This document shows positions 11,389-23,515 of a DNA stretch of 64,000 nt, in pieces (position 1 is the stretch's first letter; every line of letters begins with the position of its first letter). The notes beneath the pieces are model-generated. The model searched no databases. It was not told the origin of the DNA and saw nothing but the letters and a program-made list of their open reading frames with translations. Origin of the DNA: Heterotrichella gracilis (taxonomy: Eukaryota > Sar > Xanthophyceae > Tribonematales > Xanthonemataceae). The stretch is taken from positions 1 through 64,000 of the forward strand of contig JAULBX010025054.1 of NCBI GenBank assembly GCA_032358255.1. Reading direction: 5' to 3'. Both the position numbers and the translations under genes were made by a program.

Positions 11389-12559
11389 CATAGGGAGTTG
11401 CGGGGAAGGGGGGTAGCGGAGTGCGGGAGCGGGGAAGGGTAGGGGAGTGGGGAGAGGGGCATGTGACGTGGGATAGTGACGAGAGTATATTGATGAGGGT
11501 GGGGGACAGCAGTCATCAGTAGATAGGGGAATTCTTGCTCGTCTTATGTGCACCAATGGGTGTGTATTATCACCTGCTGTTAAATTATTGTAGCTAGCCG
11601 ATTGTGGAGGTAGTTTGTCAAAGAGAACCTGTATCAGTCAACCGTATCACCATGCTTTGCAGTACTCTTGTTTACTGGCTATGTAACAGTTACACCTTCG
11701 GCCCTCAGAGGAATTGGACCAACACCAGGTGGGGGGCAGCAATGCGCGTTCAAACTTTATTTCTACTGTACAAAAATACTTGTTCCATGAAGACTTCCAA
11801 AGCAAACTTTGTCCCTCAGCAATAAGATAATCTCCAATTTATTGTACTTGACCTCCCCCCTCACTGTGTGACACCAACCTGTTCGTGCTGCTTAATGTAC
11901 ATGAACACTACCGTGACGTTCTCAAACAAACAAATTGCACCCTACTACAAACTCTGCACTGTCATACCCCTAGCTTGCCATGTCTCAATCCTCGACAACG
12001 TCATAATCCATCTTGCAGCTGCGCAGCAAATTCAAGCACAACTTGTGATTGCGCATCATGATTCATCCACAAAGTACTTCCTATTATTCTCGGACAAATC
12101 TCAAAATAGTACATCATAAAACAGTACGTACTCTATCCTATGGAAACATTCCGTAGTAGAATCCATTCCCCCCAACTCATTGAGGGAAAAGGGCGCAATA
12201 CCGTTTACCCAAACTGGGTTCACCCTCAAAAATGGATCCACGCGATCAACTCAAGGGCTCCAAAATCAATGTGCATCTGACCATTGAAAAACGACCAGCC
12301 CTAGGAACCTCATAAACCAGGCCAAGGGATTCTTCCAACCGTTGTGGCACATGCCCACTGCAATCAGCACTAGCCAACAGACTATTCTGCACCAAAGCTC
12401 ATCTACCTTACGCTCAAGTTGAAACACCGGTCAAATCATGTTATTATTGCGAGCGGTGTGCCTGATGCGAACATTTCACCCTGCATCCCAACACATGTCT
12501 TACCGAACCCCAATCTACTACAGGAATCACTCGTCGCCAATGTGACCTGCACGCACAAA
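11389..12559. other. Intergenic region between convergent genes
   Basis: About 1.2 kb between the transporter stop and the PAO 3' array. The base composition is more AT-rich than the genes. I see a TGTAA near 11682 and scattered short frames, but no gene or repeat that I can support. Confidence 0.4.
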
Positions 12560-13050
12560 TGATCAATTCTGTTACCCCAGTAGTGGCACTGTTGCTGGAG
12601 CAGCCACGGCAGCAGCCCCACAGCGCCCCCCCCACCCCCACCCCCACCCCCACCCTCTCAACCACACCCGCCCACATCCACACACTGGCCCCGACCACAG
12701 CCATTCCAGTAGCTTCTCCCTGCACGCAGCTCCAAGCCATCGCCAAAACTAACCGACCCTAGTGGTGGTCAGCATGCACATAGTTATTGAAAAAGAAGTT
12801 TTGCTCCGTGCGCTTGAGCAGTCACACTACCAGCTCCACAGCCCCCACCACCAGCACACAGCCCCCAACCTCATCCAGTGGCTTCTTACTGCACGCAGCA
12901 CCAGCACTAAGCCATCGCCAAAAATCAACCTACCCTAGTGGTGGTCCGCATGCACGTAGTTGTTGAAGAAGAACTTCTGCTCCGTGCGCTTGAGCAGCCA
13001 CAGCGCCAGCCCCACAGCCGCCACCGCGGCCCCACACACCCCCACCGGCT
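12560..13050 (-). repeat. Three-copy tandem array of PAO terminal exon and 3' region
   Basis: The last exon end with its stop codon (12935 onward) is repeated at about 12768-12850. That copy still encodes LLKRTEQ-FFFNNYVHADHH plus a stop. A third, more eroded copy starts near 12570. The 3' flanks repeat too: CTGCACGCAGC and AAGCCATCGCCAAAA recur near 12720 and 12890. The unit is about 170 bp. The second copy would translate to almost the same C-terminus. Confidence 0.9.
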
Positions 13051-16000
13051 GCGACCTGAGGGCCACTCCCTGCCCCAGCAAGTGCGACAACCAGAGGAAG
13101 GCACCCGCACCCGCCACCTGCAGGGCCCCAATGGCCAGCCTCAAGTTGCGCAGCGCCTGCAGGGGGTGTAGGGTTTTCATTAGGGTTTGGGGTGATGGAG
13201 GAGTATCGGGGTGTTGATTTAGGGTTTAGGGTTTAGGGCTATCATTCAGTATTTGGGGATTAGGGTATTGCGGCAGGGTGTAGGAGGAGGCATGGGCAAT
13301 GAGAGCTGACCTGGTCAGCTCAGAGAGATGGGCGCACTAATGCATCAGCAAGGTGGGTACTGGCAAGGGCTTCATTCTTGGTGCTTGTGGTCAGATGCAC
13401 TGGCCTCCAGGTGGAATTAAGCTCACCTTCATGCAGTAGGGGCAGTGCTTTGTGTGCTGGTTATACACATCAAGCAGCACAGCCCTGTCCAGCTCAGCGG
13501 GGGGGAGCATAGGGTTTGGTATGTCGGCGCCCCAGTCGGGCTCGCCCCCCACCCTATCCAGCCACTGGCGCAGGGTCATCACCCCTCGGTCCGACTCGTT
13601 GGGGAGGTAGTACTGCTTGATCCACCCCTTGCCCCCCTTGCGGCGCAGGTTGCGCTCCTGCAATTAAAACAGAGGAGTAATCAAGTGGCAAAGGCCTGCT
13701 TTAGGGTTTATGCTAAGGCATGGGTGCAAAATGGCCAAGGAAGTATTTGAGTGATGAAACAGGTGGTGCGCAGAGAGCTGTCAATCAAAGGATTTGCAGC
13801 CAGGCACCAGTCTTGGTCAAGGCAAGCACCCGCGCGCATGCAGCACAATTGAGTCCGCAGCCAAAACATTTCTAGGGTTTCCTTAGTTTCTACACACCTG
13901 TGCATGCAAGACTGTGATGTCCCCATCGTGCACCGTGTGGTTGAACAGGTGCCTCAGCCATGGCTGCCACTTGAGCACCCATCCAAGGGGCTTTAGCTTA
14001 GGATCAGCCGCCAAGGGGAGGGTGAGCACCCTGGTCCAGCCGGGGCGGATGGGCACCGCAGCCAGCAGCAAACCCAGGCCACCCATGTTGGTGGGGTCGG
14101 GGTTGCCGGCCCTGGGGATCGGAAATTTGGATTGAGTGGGAATTAATGGTGAGTTGTTTTTTCATTGTAAAGATGAAAGGGTTACATTTTAATGATCCAG
14201 TGTGCTTTCCGGAGACGGATGGCCTACAACAGGCATGTGTCAACCCCAGATGCTGTGTAAGTTCACTTTTAAGTGCAATTCCAATTGCATTGCGGCAACA
14301 CATGTGATTTACGCATCCACTTGATGGAATTCTGATCCATCACACGTGCAAGGCAGGGCCAGATTCAGTGTTTAGGGTTTAGGGTTTTCACACGCACCAT
14401 AGCATTGCAGGTGGGATGAGCTTCACTTCCGGGAAGCCAGGACCCTGTACATGGAAGGTATATGAGGTGTCGTCGACCTTGGCTAGGGTAAGCTTGATGG
14501 GCTCGCTCTTGTCCCTATTGGCCAGGGTGCCGTGGTGGGTGAAGAACACGTGTGAAGGGTCGCCGTTGTTCTCTAGGAGGGACTCAAAGCTGACGGGTAC
14601 CTCCCGCACGTACCTGCGCGCCACAGAAAGGGTTTAGGGGTAAGGAGAGAAGGGATTAGGGTTTTTGAGTGGGGATTAAAAGCTGACAGACATTTAGCGG
14701 AAGCACCTGCGCACCATGTGAAAGGGTTTAGGGTAGGGTTTTGGAGCAGAGATTAAAGCAGGCGGGCACCTACCGCACATGCGCACCTCAGGACAGGGTC
14801 CAAACAAGGCTGCTGCAGAGGGCTTTGCTGCGAGGCCTTGACATCAGGACAATGAATGCCTCGATTCTAACACTGCTATACATTTGCAAGTGAACCCAGG
14901 CATGCAGCAATCCAACCGCCCCACCTATCGCGCCTAACTTTAAAAAACATGCACACCCAGTTCACATGCAGCGTGGCCCTCACCAGTGCGACAGCGAGAA
15001 GTAGTTCCCCCCCTCCGTCTGCAGCGCCCCAACCACAGGAAGGGGCTTGGCTGAGGACTCAATGAATGCCTCAGGCCCCGTTTCCAGGTACACCCACAGC
15101 AGACCATACTTCTCGGTGGTGGGGTAGGTCTTCACACAGGAGCGCCTGCTGGCAGTGGCCACCTGCAATATTCCAGAATTAGAAAACAAAATGAATTTCA
15201 TTTCATTTTACAATAGAATGAAATGAAAAATGGCCACCTGCAACGAATGTCTAGGAATCACTTTGCCGTTACCGCAGCAAACAATTCAACTCGATACTGC
15301 GAAATCGTTTCACATAACCTCATGCGAACCAAGTTTCCGAACGAAATTGACTTAACGACTATAGACTTATCGACTATAGAAAATATGACTCTAATTGACC
15401 TCTTACGAAAGTCATAGCCAGCACAAATTGACTTCCCTTTTTTAATACGTACTGCAACTCTTGTAATCTTGTCATTTTACAGGTCAAAATCTTCTCTCAA
15501 TGTCGTACTGTACCCCTTCGAGAGCCCTCCCTGGTACTCTGCCACCCTGCCTGGACCACCGCACCTGCTGGGCCTTGGGGTCCTCCGACTGTGGGATGTC
15601 TGTGCAGTGGCCATCCTCCTTGAACTGCCAGCCGTGGTAGGAGCACTGCAGGGCCTTGGTCTTGGGATGGATGCGGCCCTCTGCGGGAATTTGGAAAATA
15701 AGTCAGATGAGGATCAGTAGCAGGTGGTAATTGATTGCGCAACTGTGCAATAGCTTTTAGGGAACGCCAGGCAGCACCGCAGGGGTTCAACCCCTCACAT
15801 ACAGGGTTTGCGTGGTAGCAAACCCCTAGGAAGTAAAAACCCTAGGAACATTTGGTGCGCATGGCAAACCCAAAGCAAGGATTTGGCACATGCCTGAGAG
15901 CGGCGCGTTGCGGTGCGGGCAGCAGTCATCGAACGCCCTCCAAGTGCCCTCCCCATCCTTCCACACCGCCACGTTGCGCCCAATGATTGTGAAGGCAATG

Positions 16001-17635
16001 GGCTTGGTGGCGTCCAGGTAATCGAGGGCGGTCTGCAGCCATGCAACCGATCATCAGAAACCAATGTAAGCATTCATTAGGAAGCAGTTCCCGCTGGTGC
16101 ATGCAGGGGTGTATGCAGTGGTTCCTAGCACGTGAGATAATTACTGGTGCGGTCATCTACCTGCAAAGTTGTCCAAACGACTCCAGGAAATTTTTATTTG
16201 TGTCTGCATTTAAATCCGTGCATGGTCACAGATACTATATCTACCTCGCAAGTGGGTTCAGGTGGCCAAACCCACTGCTCACAGCTGCAAATGGTGCACA
16301 CAACTCTGGCATCCCATTGCACGCATACATTGGTGCTGTAAGGATAGCAAACGCAGTTACAAAGTAACGATAATATACAAACAAATGTGAATATTAATGT
16401 AAGGTTCTGGTATGTGGATAAGAGCAGGACAATACCTTGCGCGTAAAACCTTGGCAGGGGCAAGGGAAAAGAGAACTGGTGTGGGATATTACATTTACTT
16501 GACCAGTTCCCTCAATGCAAAATGACAAATCTTGGGCTGAACTTCAAAACCGGAATCTCACATGCAAACTCACAGTTTCCGAAGTGCAACCCAGAGAAAT
16601 GCCATATAGTAACGAACGCGCTGTCAAGTACACCTCAAACCCAACACAATTACAATTTTTCCTTGCCCCTGCCAAGAATGAAAATGTGAGGTGTTCTCCT
16701 GCTCCTTATCCTGTACTAAAACCGTATGACCACTTTGGACATGTTTGTATACTAATCCCGATCTGTACAGGAATTCGCTGCCCTTGCAGCACCATCCATG
16801 CGCATTCAGCTGTGCATTACAATCCAACCTCATACTACCCAAACAAAAACCCACTACAGTAAAAACGAATGTCATTAATGACGTAATGAGTCCCCCCTCA
16901 TTCCTACTCCAGCTGAAATGAGGGCCTGTGCATGTTAGAAAGCTGCAGTGGGGGTTGAGGGTTTAGGGTTTAGCTGCACCCTTCCCTCCCTATCGCATGC
17001 AAGCCCTACCACAGGGTACCACTGCTTGGTCCAGCTGAAATCCTGCGACTCGATCTTGGGGCGGGCGTCCGTGTGGCGCTTTTTCTCAGGTGCCTGCGGG
17101 GTCTGGTCCAATGTGGAGCTGCCAGCTGGCGAACTGGAGGTGCAGATCACCCCTGCCCTGTGTTTTAATGGTGCTGCTCCCCTTGCCGCCTGTGTGGTAC
17201 ATGGAATTGGGGTGGTTGAGGTGCAGAATGCGATGGGTGGGTGGTGTGTGAACAGAGTGAGGATGTAAGGATGGCTATACTTCATGCTCAACATGAAGCT
17301 CCCGGGATATGGGACTGCAATCGATATTGCACTGCACCTGAACTCGCCAACCCTAAACCCTAAACCCAGCAGGGGCAGAGTGGGGGGCCAGGTGCTATGT
17401 TTCCTTAGTGCACCAGACCAATTGTGGTCAAAATGAAGACATTCAGAGGCTTGGTTGACAAAGATCCCTGATGGCAGGATGCAGAATACACACAGGCAGT
17501 GGCGTGGGGCGCACGTACCTGAAGGGTGGGGGCGATAGGGCGAGGAAAGGTGCGGGGATGGGGTGGCCTCAGGGGGCACGCACGGGAGGTGCCAGCCTCC
17601 TGCACCCCCAGGCTGGTGTTGGTTCGAACCTGCAT
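12935..17635 (-). CDS. PAO: Pheophorbide a oxygenase (Rieske, PAO/ACD1 type)
   Basis: A plastid Rieske mono-oxygenase that opens the pheophorbide a macrocycle during chlorophyll breakdown. Nine minus-strand exons (17519-17635, 17010-17189, 15894-16032, 15565-15680, 14984-15162, 14398-14613, 13898-14111, 13427-13657, 12935-13156) give exactly 537 aa, the usual PAO length. Visible: Arg/Ser/Thr-rich N-terminus, probably a transit peptide (about 1-70); FSWTKQWYPV at 90-99; Rieske ligands Cys137-x-His139 and Cys158-x2-His161; mononuclear iron site near Asp262, His265 and His270; the PAO-type CPYC at 459-462; one or two C-terminal membrane helices; and the end FNNYVHADHH. The TIC55/PTC52 relatives share the domains, but the HTKHCPYC and C-terminal segments fit PAO best. 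Intron 3 is GC-AG. Exon-edge echoes lie near 14640-14800 and downstream of the stop. Confidence 0.93.
14640..14800 (-). repeat. Echoes of PAO exon 6 acceptor edge
   Basis: ACCTGCGCGCCACAGAAAGG plus GTTTAGGGGTAAGG at the real acceptor (about 14612-14644) recurs as ACCTGCGCACCATGTGAAAG plus GGTTTAGGG at about 14706-14735. A third copy, GGGCACCTACCGCACATGCG plus CACCTCAGG, lies near 14765-14793. The copies are decayed. Confidence 0.65.
15681..15893 (-). other. GC-AG intron in PAO
   Basis: On the minus strand the exon ends CCGCTCTCAG and the intron starts GCATGT. The next exon begins after CCCGCAG. Only the GC donor keeps frame across the Rieske domain (APLS-EGRIHP). A GT four bases later would shift the frame. 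Confidence 0.8.
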
Positions 17636-19195
17636 GAAGCAACCAGTATCAACCTGTTTGTGTACCAGCAGTGTGCACTAGCCTTGGGTGGATGCCAACA
17701 CCTGGTTGGTTTTACAATGCTAGAGGGTTTTGCAACTACCAAACCTACAAAACGGAACTGTGATCTCACATCTTGTGTAACAGGAAAAAAAAAATGTTCA
17801 GCTTTCAGTACACATGGCCCACAGGTTGACGTTGGTCACCCAATTGAAAGGGTTCCCCGCCATCTCAAAGACGTTGTGGGGGAAAAACCTATACCGAGTG
17901 CCCAGTGTGTGCTCCAGCTAAGAAATGTCACTTCTAGACGTTTGAACAGCGACGGGCCGCGATCCTTTGTTTTACTGAACCTTCCTGACGTGGACAGTCC
18001 TAGATACATAGACTGACTCAGCAATGGGATGCATGCATGCATATGTGACGTGGAAGCCAGTGGCGCTCAACAAACCCTGCTTCCTCAACGAGCCCTGATG
18101 CACCTCCTCGATGCTATTGTCGCTGCTTATAAGCTGCCGTAGCCACCACAAGATCGAATAAGCCGTTGTTTATACAGCCAGTAGGTCAAGGGGCAGTTGG
18201 GCAGCAGCATGCGGGAAGGTGTTCGTCATGGCTCAAAGCGCAACCTTGGGCAGGGCTCAAAAGACAGCATGCGGTGCATCATCTAAACTGTGATAGTACC
18301 TGCATGTTGATTGAGAGCACTCCCTCTCGCTGGGATGTATACTTTTTTCGGAAAACTGAAAGCAGATGCCGGTTGAAGGCCACGGGCTAAATCCTGATCT
18401 CGAAGAGTGTCCTGTGCGAATCTAGTTGTGGCTGTTAATATCCTGAGCTGGGTCTTGCGTGTCGCGTGCAATAGAAAGGCGTCGTGCGAAACAGCGCTGA
18501 AGACGTCCTCTCGCCCACAAAGTTTTCACAAACCCTTGTTTAGGGTTGAACCTCCCAGATTGCAGCCGCAAACCGTGTGCAAGCCTTGCTTGCATCACTC
18601 GCGACAAAGTCGTGTCAATAGCTCACTGTTGGGGGTTGTCACTAAGTTTCCACCTCTCACAGAAGCTTGCAGCAAAAAGCCTGTTGCCCCCTCTTGGCCT
18701 GATACCTGCTACCCTGTTGCAACTGTGGCAGAATTCATTACTAGTATTCTCAAGTTATAACCTGCCGTGGTATGCGCAAAGTGTCAGGATATACAGCAAT
18801 GTAACCCCTGAAAAGAGTTTCTTGGCACAGATAGCTATCTCCCTAGCAGTAAATTCCCCGCCCTCAGACCCATTTGACCTGGGATGAGCGCCCAGCTGGG
18901 CATCTCGCACTCTACACCGAGTTTTCAACCCTACAATCGGTTAAATGCACATAACGAGCAGCCAGGAGCTGCTTGGAGGGCTGCAGCGGGAAAGCTAGTA
19001 GGGGCCCGGTACGAGTGCATGCATAAACGACACTGCATGCATGCATTGCGCAGTGTGTGGGCACTGGCTGTTTGTGGCCTCTCTTTCACCTCAGTATCTC
19101 TCTATGTTCAAAGTGCGCACGAGAATCATGCGTGCTATGCACACAATGCCCACCCAGCATGCGTCCAGATCCTCGCCCTTGTATCAATCCCTGTC
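17636..19195. other. Intergenic region between divergent PAO and SET genes
   Basis: About 1.5 kb holding the promoters of PAO (-) and the SET gene (+). GCATGC-rich palindromes occur at about 18028-18042 and 19015-19050. Long open frames run through the right part (from 18884), but I see no domain in them. Confidence 0.4.
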
Positions 19196-19267
19196 ATGTC
19201 GTCAACCCCCTGGGTGTCTAAAACCTTGCCCATCTGTTCTCCAGATGCAGGTTCCCATATTTTGCAC

Positions 19268-22200
19268 ATGCCCCTCACACCCTACGGCCAGCAGCGCCAA
19301 AACCCTTGCAAGCCAGCTGCACCCAAGGCGAGGCTGGCACACAACCCGCACAAAGTAAGAACCCTACCCCTACAACGCCAAAAACCCTTGACCATTGACA
19401 CTTGTTGCCAGGCTGCCACGCCCGTTGCCCGCAGCCCGCGGCGCTCTGTGTACTGCACAGTGTGTAGGGTTCGGCGACGCTCTAGCGGCGGCAGGCTTAG
19501 GGTTTTATTAGGGTATACAAGGCAGCGATGGCTCAGGGCTGAGGTCAGACCATGGTGTGGTAACCGTACTTATACTGAAAGCCTGGCAGATGTGTGTCTT
19601 GGAATATCTGCGCCAGCGCTATTGCTGCACAGGGCAATAGTTTGGGGCAAACCCCAGCCCTCCGCACTAGCTTTGGTGGTTGCCACACACATCTGCCTCG
19701 TCTCTGCTCAGATCTCACACCCACTCCGGATACGACAATGTTTTGTAAATCCCTAATCCCAAAACCCAAGACCCTAACCCTAAAAATCCAAACCATAACA
19801 GCCCACCTGTGCCCTTGATCGCAACCCAAAGTGGACACAGACACCCACACCCACCATACGGCAAACCCCCCGTGCGGCAGGTGCAGGCGAAACCTTCACC
19901 CAGCTGGCAGAGCATGTGGGTCTCCAGCAGCTCGGTGTGGCCCTACAGGGGGGAGACAGTGGCAACGGCCTGTACGCGCTGCGGGCCTGTGCAACAGATG
20001 AGGTGCGCAGGGGCTGCCATGCATATCCACTTGCAGAAACACATGTAGTTTTATTTTTTAATGGGGGGTAGTTGCTCACGATTTTGGGAGACATCGAGGT
20101 TCTTGACATGGATGGGTCGCAGCACATCTTTTGCCACATGATATGGGGTTGGTACATGGCTGCTTGGCCGGCATGCCTGCCGTGCACACGTGTGTGCACA
20201 TTGATTTTGCTGAGACAAAGGGTTTGCCTGGATGGGGTTTCTGACATAGGGTTTTGGCTGCAACAGGTGTTGATGCGGGTGCCAGGGAGGGTATGCCTGG
20301 CCATAAATTACGAGAGCGGGGAGATCACCATCCCAGATGAGGCCTTCCCCAGGCTGCGCCAGGGCTTGCAGATGGACCCCCCACATACATATGACATTTT
20401 GCTGGTAAGGGTGCACCACTCCAGATATCAGTGAGATACCTGCACCTGTTTGAAATCTTAGATCCTAAGCCCTGGTGGGCCAATGCTGTACATGCATGGG
20501 CTACCCCCTCGCCTCCCACACGAATACCACACTGCATGTGCCCAAAACTGCACAACGGCCATTTGCAATGTGCCAAGGTTGCCATGATCATACACAACAA
20601 TTGGTCCTTAGCTCTGCAATTATTGGCCACGCCCGCACTTTTATTTTAAAGAAGAAGAAAATTGTGCAAAATTATGCTATTCTGGACCAAGTTGTACGTT
20701 TTCATCCTTTTACCTCCAAAATTTCCTCCCCTCATTCACGGCACCAACCCTGCTCTTTGTGGTGCGCAGGCTCTGGGGATTGTGGATGCTTTGGCTGGGG
20801 ACGGAGGCCGGTTCTGGAGCGTGTATTCAAATAAAATCCTCCCCTTGCCTGAGGTCATGGCCCAGCCAGTTTGCCTCCCTGGTCCCCTATTGGAGCAGCT
20901 GCAGCACGATGAGGTCATTGCGGCAGCGCGGCAACAAAAGGTAACCCCTAGGCCAGGGTTTGTGCGGGGTGCAGCAGGGAATTGCGGGGTGGACCCTTGA
21001 CAGGGTTTGTCCAGTGCAGTAAGGACGCATGGACACAATAGACATGCCCTCGAGACACCCTACTAGGATAAAATCCTGTGATTCTGCTCTGTGACTGCCC
21101 ACCTACTTGCACCCTAGCAAGGGTGTACAGTACATGGCCAGCACAGCCAGGCATTTGTGGGCAGTGCTCAGAACTCTCACCATGGACTTTCCAAACCATG
21201 CAGGAGAGGCTAGCCGGCCTGCTCCCCGGCTTGAGCCGAGAGATGGTCCCCGGGGGCCCCACATACCTGGAATGGGCCTTTGCATGTGTGCGCAGCAGGG
21301 TATTCAAATTGGGCCCCATGCACTACGCATGTGTGCCCTTTCTGGACATTGCCAACCACAGCATCGAGCCAAATGCGGATTTTAGGGCCACCCCGGGAGG
21401 AGATGTGGAGCTTTTTGCCATCAAGGGGATTGCAGCAGGGGAGGAGGTCACGGTCAGCTACACGGGGGTGTTGCAACCAGCGTGAGTGCAGTCACACCAC
21501 CTGCCATTACCCTGAATCTCCTGCCATTACCCTACATCACACCTCCTACCATGACTGTGTATCACGTCTCCTGCCATTTCCTTATATCCACGCTCCCTAT
21601 TCTCTGTTTTTCATGCCCCTTGTTGTTCCAAGGTTCCTAACAAGCATGTGACACCAAGTGCGGCCCTAAGCCCTAGGCTAGGGTGAACTTTTGATTTGCG
21701 CAGGGTTTCGACTCTAGGGTTCTGCCTCCTTACCCTGCCTCCTACCCCCGCAGGTACACCAACCAGCGCATGATGCAGCTGTATGGATTTGTGCCTGAGG
21801 GGAGCATGTGGGATAGGGTGGACTTGAGCGAAGATGTGCAAGGGTGGGTGGGGGGTACATTGGTGTAGGGGTGTTTGTGGGTGCGCAATGGGGGGTGGGG
21901 ATGGGGCAATGCAATTGGGGATGGGGATGGGGCAATGCAATGGGGATGGGGCAATACTGGTGGAGTTGCAGCATGATTGCAAACATGCATTGCACACATA
22001 GAAACCACAAACAGTCATGGTGCAACAACCTGCAAAGTGAAGCCCCTTCCCTTCCCTGAACCCTTTCTTTCCCAATCCCTGGCAGGGAGCAGCTATCCCT
22101 GGCCCACATACAGAACCTGCTTGGGGACCAGCTCATGATGGACGCCATTGAAGCCAAAAACCCCTACATGCACGCAGCCCTCAGATCACTCCCCCTGGCT

Positions 22201-23163
22201 GCCGGGGATGATACCAATGATAATAGTGACAGTGAAAATGCTGGTGCCACATCAGTACCTGGCTTGGAGCTGGCTGGCAGGCTTCTGGCCAGGGTGGAGG
22301 GGCAGCTGGCAGGTGAGTGATGGAGCTCTGGTTTGAAGATGGGTTCTCAAATGTGGGGAACATTTCTGTGCGCATGGATTCACAAATATTGCATGAGGGT
22401 GTACATGCCCTTCACACGTCCGCATGTTGGAATGCTGCGACTGCCAGGGGTGTACTGTGGCTACACCTGTTCACCACTACTATTATCCTTGTAACACGCA
22501 TAGGCATTCGTGAATATTTGAATATTACTTTTCGGTTTTGATTCCCTGCTCGTAGCGCTTAAAACACTTTTATAACGCTGCTTTGGGAAATTGTGTATTT
22601 GCTCACCATGGCCGACCCCTGCTCTGCCATCCTTCCTTGCAATATACACCACCGCCCCTCCCCTGTCGCAGGCCCTGCATCCTCCACCTCACTTGCCCAG
22701 GATGCAGAAGCCTTGGCCCAGGCGAATCAGTGTGGTGATGTGCGGCTTCAGGCGGTGGTGCGGTACAGGGCGGAAAGGAAGAAGCTGCTGGTGGCATTAC
22801 AGGTAACACCAGAAACAAATCAAGTACTGCAAATTGAACTTGCTTTTCCAATGTGGGCTCCCTGTGTGGGACCAGGTACTGGTGTCTCTTTCGCCTGGAA
22901 AAACGTTTGGGAGTGTCATGCACTTGGAGGTGCACTTGCCATGAAATGAAGTTGAATGCGCAGATGTTCACATGTGCGTCGACAATAAGGACAATATGTG
23001 TGACTCATTTGCACGCTATATAAAGGACTCCTCCCAACATTAATAACCAGGTGGGGCATTAACGCTTCAGTACATCCATTGAGGACTTCCTTGTGTTTTA
23101 CAGGCTGTGCTAAAGGCGTACACCAGGGGTGCGGCGCCGCCCGACACCTTAGGACAAACCTAA
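19268..23163 (+). CDS. SET-domain methyltransferase, Rubisco LSMT-like
   Basis: A protein-lysine N-methyltransferase of the plastid Rubisco large-subunit/fructose-bisphosphate aldolase class. Exons: 19268-19354, 19412-19463, 19887-20002, 20267-20404, 20770-20940, 21204-21481, 21754-21843, 22086-22312, 22672-22802 and 23104-23163, about 449 aa. The SET start is GNGLYALRACATDE-VLMRVP. The catalytic core is PFLDIANHSIEPNADF followed by GIAAGEEVTVSYTG and MMQLYGFV, and the helical substrate-binding C-terminus follows. The first two exons (Arg/Pro/Ser-rich, ending RRSVYCTVC) look like a chloroplast transit peptide. They are joined by phase only, so the N-terminus is tentative; ATG 19196 is an alternative start. 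Exon 3 may instead begin at 19881. The target protein cannot be read from sequence. Confidence 0.85.
21497..21595 (+). repeat. Short tandem repeat CTCCTGCCATTACCCTACATCAC
   Basis: About four degenerate units of 22-25 bp (CTCCTGCCATTACCCTACAT type) lie just inside the intron of the SET gene after 21481. Confidence 0.75.
21844..21960 (+). repeat. G-rich minisatellite GGGGATGGGGCAATGCAAT
   Basis: Three to four copies of a 19-25 bp GGGGATGGGGCAATG unit begin shortly after the donor at 21843 in the SET gene. The sense strand is G-rich and could form G-quadruplexes in the transcript. Confidence 0.8.
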
Positions 23164-23515
23164 AGGCTCTGCCCTCACTTGTGTGTGCAAAGCGCGACGC
23201 CATTCAATTCTTGCAATCCTTGGCCAAAATCTCGCGAGTCATTCCAGCGCTGAGATGAAGTGCTGTTTTAGACCATTGTCAAGGAGGTTTCCTGCATTCC
23301 AGTTGGGCCCGTCCTGCCTGTTGGCGGACTGGTCCCTGCCACCAGGATAGTCCATAAATGACAGAACAAACCCTGAATACTATTAATGAGTACAATTGCG
23401 AGTCCAGTGATGATTTTGGCACGCAATGCGCTGTAAAACAAGGCAAGCAACACCCGCCAGGCACCCTGACCCCCATGGGTCCCTGCCTTCCGAGGCACCT
23501 CGCTCAGCTGCCTGC
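23164..23515. other. Convergent intergenic region
   Basis: About 350 bp between the ends of the SET gene (+) and the unknown gene (-). No feature recognised. Confidence 0.4.

Noticed and set aside
16935-17642. A 235-codon minus frame as one PAO exon
   Set aside because: Splitting it at GT 17518 and AG 17190, with the donor at 17009, gives the conserved PAO join in phase and the exact family length.
18884-19756. A 290-codon continuous plus-strand frame
   Set aside because: No domain. Parts of it (19268-19354, 19412-19463) fit better as transit-peptide exons of the SET gene, joined by splice sites in phase.
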